Shown piece after piece: positions 59,725 to 64,000 of a stretch of DNA of 64,000 nt (its first letter is position 1; every line of letters begins with the position of its first letter). The DNA lies in NCBI GenBank assembly GCA_905250075.1, contig CAJNOP010000014.1:1338991-1402990 (forward strand), read 5' to 3'. The translations under genes were made by a program, and so were the position numbers. The stretch comes from Rotaria sp. Silwood1 (lineage: Eukaryota; Rotifera; Eurotatoria; Philodinida; Philodinidae). Below the pieces are notes generated by a model. The model searched no databases. It had not been told where the DNA came from and saw only the letters and a program-made list of their open reading frames with translations.

Positions 59725-62700
59725 ATGAGTGAAAATCGCAATCGAAGTCATGATGAGAGTGTATCAAGATCTCCATCAAAATCAAAATCAAAATCACGAT
59801 CAAGATCAGGTTCACTTTCATCAACATCATCGTATGAAAATTTTAGTTTTTTAAAATTAATTTAATAAAATTATTTATATTTATATTCAATAGTGGTCGT
59901 ACAGCAAAAGCACGAGGTTGGAATGGTGAATCAGGTTATCGTTTACATGTTTCTCCACTTAATCCTCGTACATCACGTCGTGATATTGAAAATATTTTTT
60001 CAAAATTTGGTCCAATTAATGAAGTATATATCATGTTCTAAAAAAATTATTTTATTTTTTTTTTTTATTATAATTTCAAAATTTAGGTTTGGATGGCAAC
60101 AAATCCACCTTGTTTTGCTTTTGTCAATTTTAAACATCGAGATGATGCTGAAGATGCAATACAAGCTATGGATGGAAAGTAAGTGGAATATAAAAATATA
60201 ATATATTTTTCTATATAAATCTTTATATTATTAGAATGATTGATAATTCTCGAGTTGGTGTTTCATATGCACGTAAACGGACAATAGGTGGCCGTCGAGG
60301 TGGACCATATAGTAATGGTGGTGGCGATCGATATTCACGTGGAGATCGTGATTCATCACGATATCGTCGGCGTTATTCACCACGACATACTGATGATACG
60401 CGTGATAGGTATATTGAAAGAAAAATCGATAGAATATTTTGTTCATAAAATTTTTTATATTTGAATAAATAGATACAATGACCGACGACGACGATATTCA
60501 CGATCACGCAGTCCAGTTCAACATAATAAACGTGACTATCGTCAACGATCAAGATCATCATCACCAAAGTAAGTTTGTTAGTGTTGACTGATGAAATGTA
60601 AAACTTATAATATATTCTTAATACTAATAGAAAATATGTTGAACGAAAAAATTTCGAACAGAAATATTTTTTATATAGGTGCTCTTGTTTTTTAAAATGT
60701 GTCCTGTTCCTAGTAAATAATTTAACTGGCCAATGAGACTGTTGTACAAATCCATTATATCTACAGCAGGTCTCAACATTACAGCGCGTCGCGTTCGAAT
60801 CAGAAATTTATTATTGGTAACTAGGTGTGGGATCATGATAAATAAATGCGTTAGTACCCATCATCCTTGACATCTTGAATATAACTTTTTTATTTGCACA
60901 AAAATCAGAAACTACATCATTTTGAATATTCATAAATGTGTTTCGACCTTTGACGCTAGAACGTCGTTCAGTCCCGGTTGTCCGTGGTCGCTAGGAAAAC
61001 GTACTGAATTTCCCGCTCATCATTGCTAGAAAGAATATACTGATTAGCTGCTGATCCTCGATGCTATGACGGAAGAATCCAACACAAGGCTCTATGTGTG
61101 ATAGGACAATTCGCGTCCACCGGAAGCCCTGGTCCCAAAGCCTTTACTTAAAATTTCTACTCGCTGTTTTCTTCGAAAAATATAATGTGAGTTTCATAAA
61201 AACTCAATTTTTGAGGCAAGTATATGATTTTGTAGCCTACTGTTTGAACTTATAATTAATATAGCTAGCGACAAACCGGATTGATTTAAACGCTACTTTT
61301 CTTATCTCCGTCTCTTAAAGAAGCCAACTTTTCGAGAAAATTTGATAGTAAAATATTGATACGGTAGTAAAGTTCAAAAGGTTGTAATTCCGGAGAATAG
61401 TTTATTAGAAAATTTTGAAACTTTTATGGTAGATAGAAGATTGTCAAATACTTCCTTCTAGACGGTCTCAAAGGATCAAAGTCGCTCTGCTTTCTCAGCT
61501 ATAATGTGTCTGATAGGTCTCAGATATGCTTTTATAAAGATTAGTCACTGCTTAGATTGTCTCATTTGTTTTTTGATTTCTTTCCATTTCAAAAAAAAAA
61601 AAATTAAAAATATTTAGTGCCGCCCTAAAAATGCATGTTTTCTTTAACTGGAGTTTTTTTGTAACCCTGAGCAAAAGCCTGCGATACATCATATTTTTGA
61701 AAAAAAGAAATAGTCAACACCCTGAATAATTTCTAATATGAGTAGACCAAAGTTTAATAGCGAATTGGTGTGTAAATTTCGATGTTTTTCAGCAAAGACT
61801 TTTAATGAAAAATCGCGCAGTTTTTTACCTGGTCAAGTAGTAGAGTTCTCTTAGGATATGGGATTTCATAAGCAACTCAATTACTAGTCAATTTAATATT
61901 TTTATAATTGTTGGTTTTTTCTTTGCTCAAATGAATTGCCGCTTGTTTTTGATGGCGCTATTTAGAATTTTCGAACGGACTTTATTGAAACGACGTCGTC
62001 GTTTTGCTTTTGTTTGACAGAGTACGAATTTTGAAGAATAAGAAAGAATTTAAAGCAATTATTCTATTTGTTCCTGTATCCTAATGTTTCTTATCGAAAA
62101 ACAAAAAACTTGGTTCTGACTTGTGCAATAAAAAATCAATTTCCGAATGCAAGAAGTACTTTAGCTACTGCCTATCAAAAATACTGCTTATTTGTCGTCT
62201 AACATTTTATATATTTGACTTGACTGAACGCGTCAATTACACAAAAACCTATTTAATCAAGACATTAGTCATGTTACACATTTGTTTACACTTTTTTCGG
62301 TATACCAGCAGTAGTTTACGAGTCGAAGAATAACTAGTAATATGCTAGGATACGAAGACAGCCACGTATTGGTTGCTAGTATACTTGCAGTTAGGGAGCT
62401 AAAAATCATTCCGAATTCGGACACAAGTCCAGATATTTAGTTTCGGTCCTTGAAACTATGGACTCGCAGCTCTCTATCTACGACTTTTCGTTGCTAACAA
62501 TGAGTAGCATACATTGTGCTGAACGATCTATGAACAGTTTTGATCCGGTTTGAATCATATGGGTATATTTAACTAGAGAAAGATTCATTTTGATGTATAT
62601 CTCATTTAGAGCACGTCGTAATCGACCATCATCAAGAGATCGATCACCACAACAACAAGCAACAAATGTTGTTCATAGGTAACATACATATTTTATTTTA

Positions 62701-62759
62701 GTTTTTTTTTTCATTATCAATTTTGATTTTTGTTTAGATATAAAGAAAGTGATGATTAA
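59725..62759 (+). CDS. SR-type splicing factor, RS-RRM-RS (copy 1)
   Basis: Seven exons (59725-59831, 59894-60023, 60087-60178, 60235-60408, 60473-60568, 62610-62678, 62738-62759), 229 residues; predicted nuclear pre-mRNA splicing regulator. An N-terminal Ser/Lys/Arg stretch ([14 protein letters not shown], about residues 15-28) precedes one RRM (about 48-125): RNP2-like YRLHVSPL, then FGPINEVWMA and RNP1-like [10 protein letters not shown] Gly/Arg-rich and RS-rich tail follows. VWxAxNPPxFAF is the signature of the SRSF3/SRSF7 class, but the flanking RS arms on both sides recall Tra2, so I do not assign an ortholog. RNP1 has Cys where Gly is usual. Five introns are about 56-64 nt; intron 5 is 2.0 kb. 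A related gene begins 263 nt downstream. Confidence 0.9.
60569..62609. other. Long intron 5 of the first SR gene
   Basis: A 2.0 kb intron in a gene whose other introns are about 60 nt. It holds no recognised coding sequence. Around 60780 there is a GTTCGAATC sequence resembling a B box, and 60955-61135 is richer in GC than its surroundings, both consistent with old inserted elements. In SR genes such introns sometimes carry poison exons; I could not identify one. Confidence 0.5.
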
Positions 62760-63022
62760 TGATATAATTCAATAGAAATTACATGGTTCTCTCTTTTTTT
62801 GTTTCTTGTTTTTTTCTGAAAATATGTAAACAGGGCTTATAAATTCGATTATAACATCATATTTCTTTTTGTTGTCGGTTTTCTTTGTTTAACTAAATGA
62901 TGTCTTATGAAAAAAAAAAAAAAGAAATTTTTTTTTTCTCTTGTGTATTGTACCAAGTTTGATTAGTGTCTGCTTGTTGTTCTAGATTTTTTTTTTTCGT
63001 ATTGTCTTAATAAGAAATTTCA

Positions 63023-63664
63023 ATGGGTCGTAGTCGAGATCGTGAAGGTTCACTTTCATCAACTGGTTCAGGTCGTACATCACGATCAAAGAAATGGGTA
63101 TATGTTAGAGTTTATTACTACATAGAAAAAAATAATAATAATTTTTTTTGGTTTTTTATTAGGATGGAGAAACTGGTCATCGTGTACATCTATCAGATTT
63201 ATCTGTCGGTGTTAGTAAACATGAAATTGAAAAAATTTTTCGTCCATATGGAGAGTTAAATGAGGTTTGAAATTATATTTAATGAATATTTGTCAAATAA
63301 AAATTTATTTAGATTTGGGTTGCTTCTAATCCACCTTGTTTTGCTTTTATTAATTTTCGGCATCGATCTGATGGTGAACGAGCTATTAAAGAACTTGATG
63401 GATCGTAAGATTATCTTTTGTTTTTCTTCTAATAAAATATTTGATTTTAATATATATGTAGAATTTTGGCTGGTTCACGAATTGGTTTAAGTTGGGCTCG
63501 ATCAAGACATTATGGTGGACGATCACGTTATCGTAAATGAAAATATTTTTGTTGTTTTCAAAAAAACAAAAAAAGAAATTCTTTTATATTTAGGTTCACC
63601 ATCACCTAATCGTCGAAGTTATCGAGATTCATATGGCAGTAGTCGTCGTCGTAATTCACGGTAG
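63023..63664 (+). CDS. SR-type splicing factor, RRM plus short RS tail (copy 2)
   Basis: Five exons (63023-63097, 63163-63264, 63313-63404, 63462-63532, 63594-63664), 136 residues. The RRM (about residues 29-105) has RNP2-like HRVHLSDL, then YGELNEIWVA and RNP1-like PPCFAFINF; the tail is Arg/Ser-rich and ends RRRNSR. It is a diverged tandem paralog of the gene at 59725-62759: both share [17 protein letters not shown] and two intron positions, one between Asn-Glu and the next residue (phase 0) and one inside the codon after Asp-Gly (phase 2). The N-terminal arm is shorter and the RS tail much smaller. The intergenic gap of 263 nt contains T-rich and A-rich tracts that may serve as the 3' end of the first gene. 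Confidence 0.9.
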
Positions 63665-63803
63665 TTTGTTTGTTGTTCGTTTTCTAAATATTTGTCCATC
63701 CTATATAAAATAATGAAAAAAAGATCCGTGTTTATGAGATAGTTTATTAATCTGTTGCTATTCCTCTCGATATATATTTGATTATTTTTCTAGCTGTTGA
63801 TGA

Positions 63804-64000
63804 TTAATGGTTGAAAATGATTGACTTGGTTGGAATAGCAGCATCAGCAGTTTTAAAATGAATACTTTGGTTTTGTGCTCGATTCTTGTTTCTTTGTTGA
63901 TTCTTCTCCTTCTCTTCTATTTGTGTATCTTCTGCCTTATTGGGTGGATCGATCCATATGTATTTATAGTCACATTCTTTGGCAGAGAAATGTAAAGAAA
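63804..64000 (-). CDS. 3' end of an unrecognised gene from the right edge
   Basis: A minus-strand frame is open from the window edge to a TAA stop codon at 63806-63804, about 65 residues. It contains KYIWIDPPNKAED, a Glu/Lys/Gln-rich middle, and ends in TKSIIFNH. An AATAAA on the minus strand at 63748-63743 lies 56 nt after the stop codon. Composition is unlike the random AT-rich frames around it. The gene would be convergent with the second SR gene, 139 nt apart. I do not recognise the family and the start is outside the window. Confidence 0.5.
   Translation of the reverse strand, partial: SLHFSAKECDYKYIWIDPPNKAEDTQIEEKEKNQQRNKNRAQNQSIHFKTADAAIPTKSIIFNH

Noticed and set aside
60783..60795. 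B-box-like GTTCGAATC in SR intron 5
   Set aside because: The nearest A-box-like sequence is too far away and does not fit the consensus, and no cloverleaf forms.

Overview
The window reads as nuclear DNA of an AT-rich metazoan. Genes are split by canonical GT-AG introns, many only about 45-75 nt long, mixed with a second class of roughly 0.3-2 kb. The proteins are animal-type: animal glycogen phosphorylase, ZDHHC5/8-type palmitoyltransferase, ATG4, NWD-type NACHT-WD40, a cystine-knot hormone-like protein and SR proteins. Compact micro-introns, low GC and GT-rich hairpins make a bdelloid rotifer (Adineta/Rotaria type) my best guess; this is inference, not shown directly.

Layout. 1-5961 (-): 5' two thirds of glycogen phosphorylase, running off the left edge. 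5962-12371: 6.4 kb with no supportable gene. 12372-13826 (+): HDHD5/CECR5-type HAD hydrolase, followed by tRNA-Ile(AAT) at 14157-14230. 14231-20085: gene-poor, ending in the leader of a single-box HMGB gene (20086-20598, +). 21022-21393 (+): small secreted cystine-knot protein resembling glycoprotein hormone alpha-2. 21777-30603 (-): ZDHHC5/8-like palmitoyltransferase. 30831-35785 (-): ATG4 cysteine protease. 35786-39931: gene-poor. 39932-50715 (-): 17-exon NWD1/2-like protein (DUF4062, NACHT, WD40; 1,715 aa). 53116-55682 (-): exons of one or two unrecognised surface/membrane proteins. 57812-58324: an inverted-repeat element. 59725-62759 and 63023-63664 (+): two tandem SR-type RRM genes. 63804-64000 (-): 3' end of an unrecognised gene entering from the right edge.

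Exon chains were assembled by hand from splice consensus and frame. The summed coding lengths of the HDHD5, HMGB, ZDHHC, ATG4, NWD and both SR genes are all multiples of three, which supports them. The genes look like a neighbourhood of unrelated housekeeping and signalling genes, not one pathway. Non-coding structure includes two related tRNA-derived SINE-like copies in introns of the NWD gene, a hAT-like inverted-repeat element in an ATG4 intron, a MITE-like element, and five GT-rich/CA-rich hairpins. I did not find a convincing new multi-gene system. The best leads are an unexpected extra membrane segment at the ZDHHC N-terminus, conserved short C-terminal peptide motifs in ZDHHC and ATG4, the SINE-like family, the hairpin class and the unrecognised membrane-protein exons.
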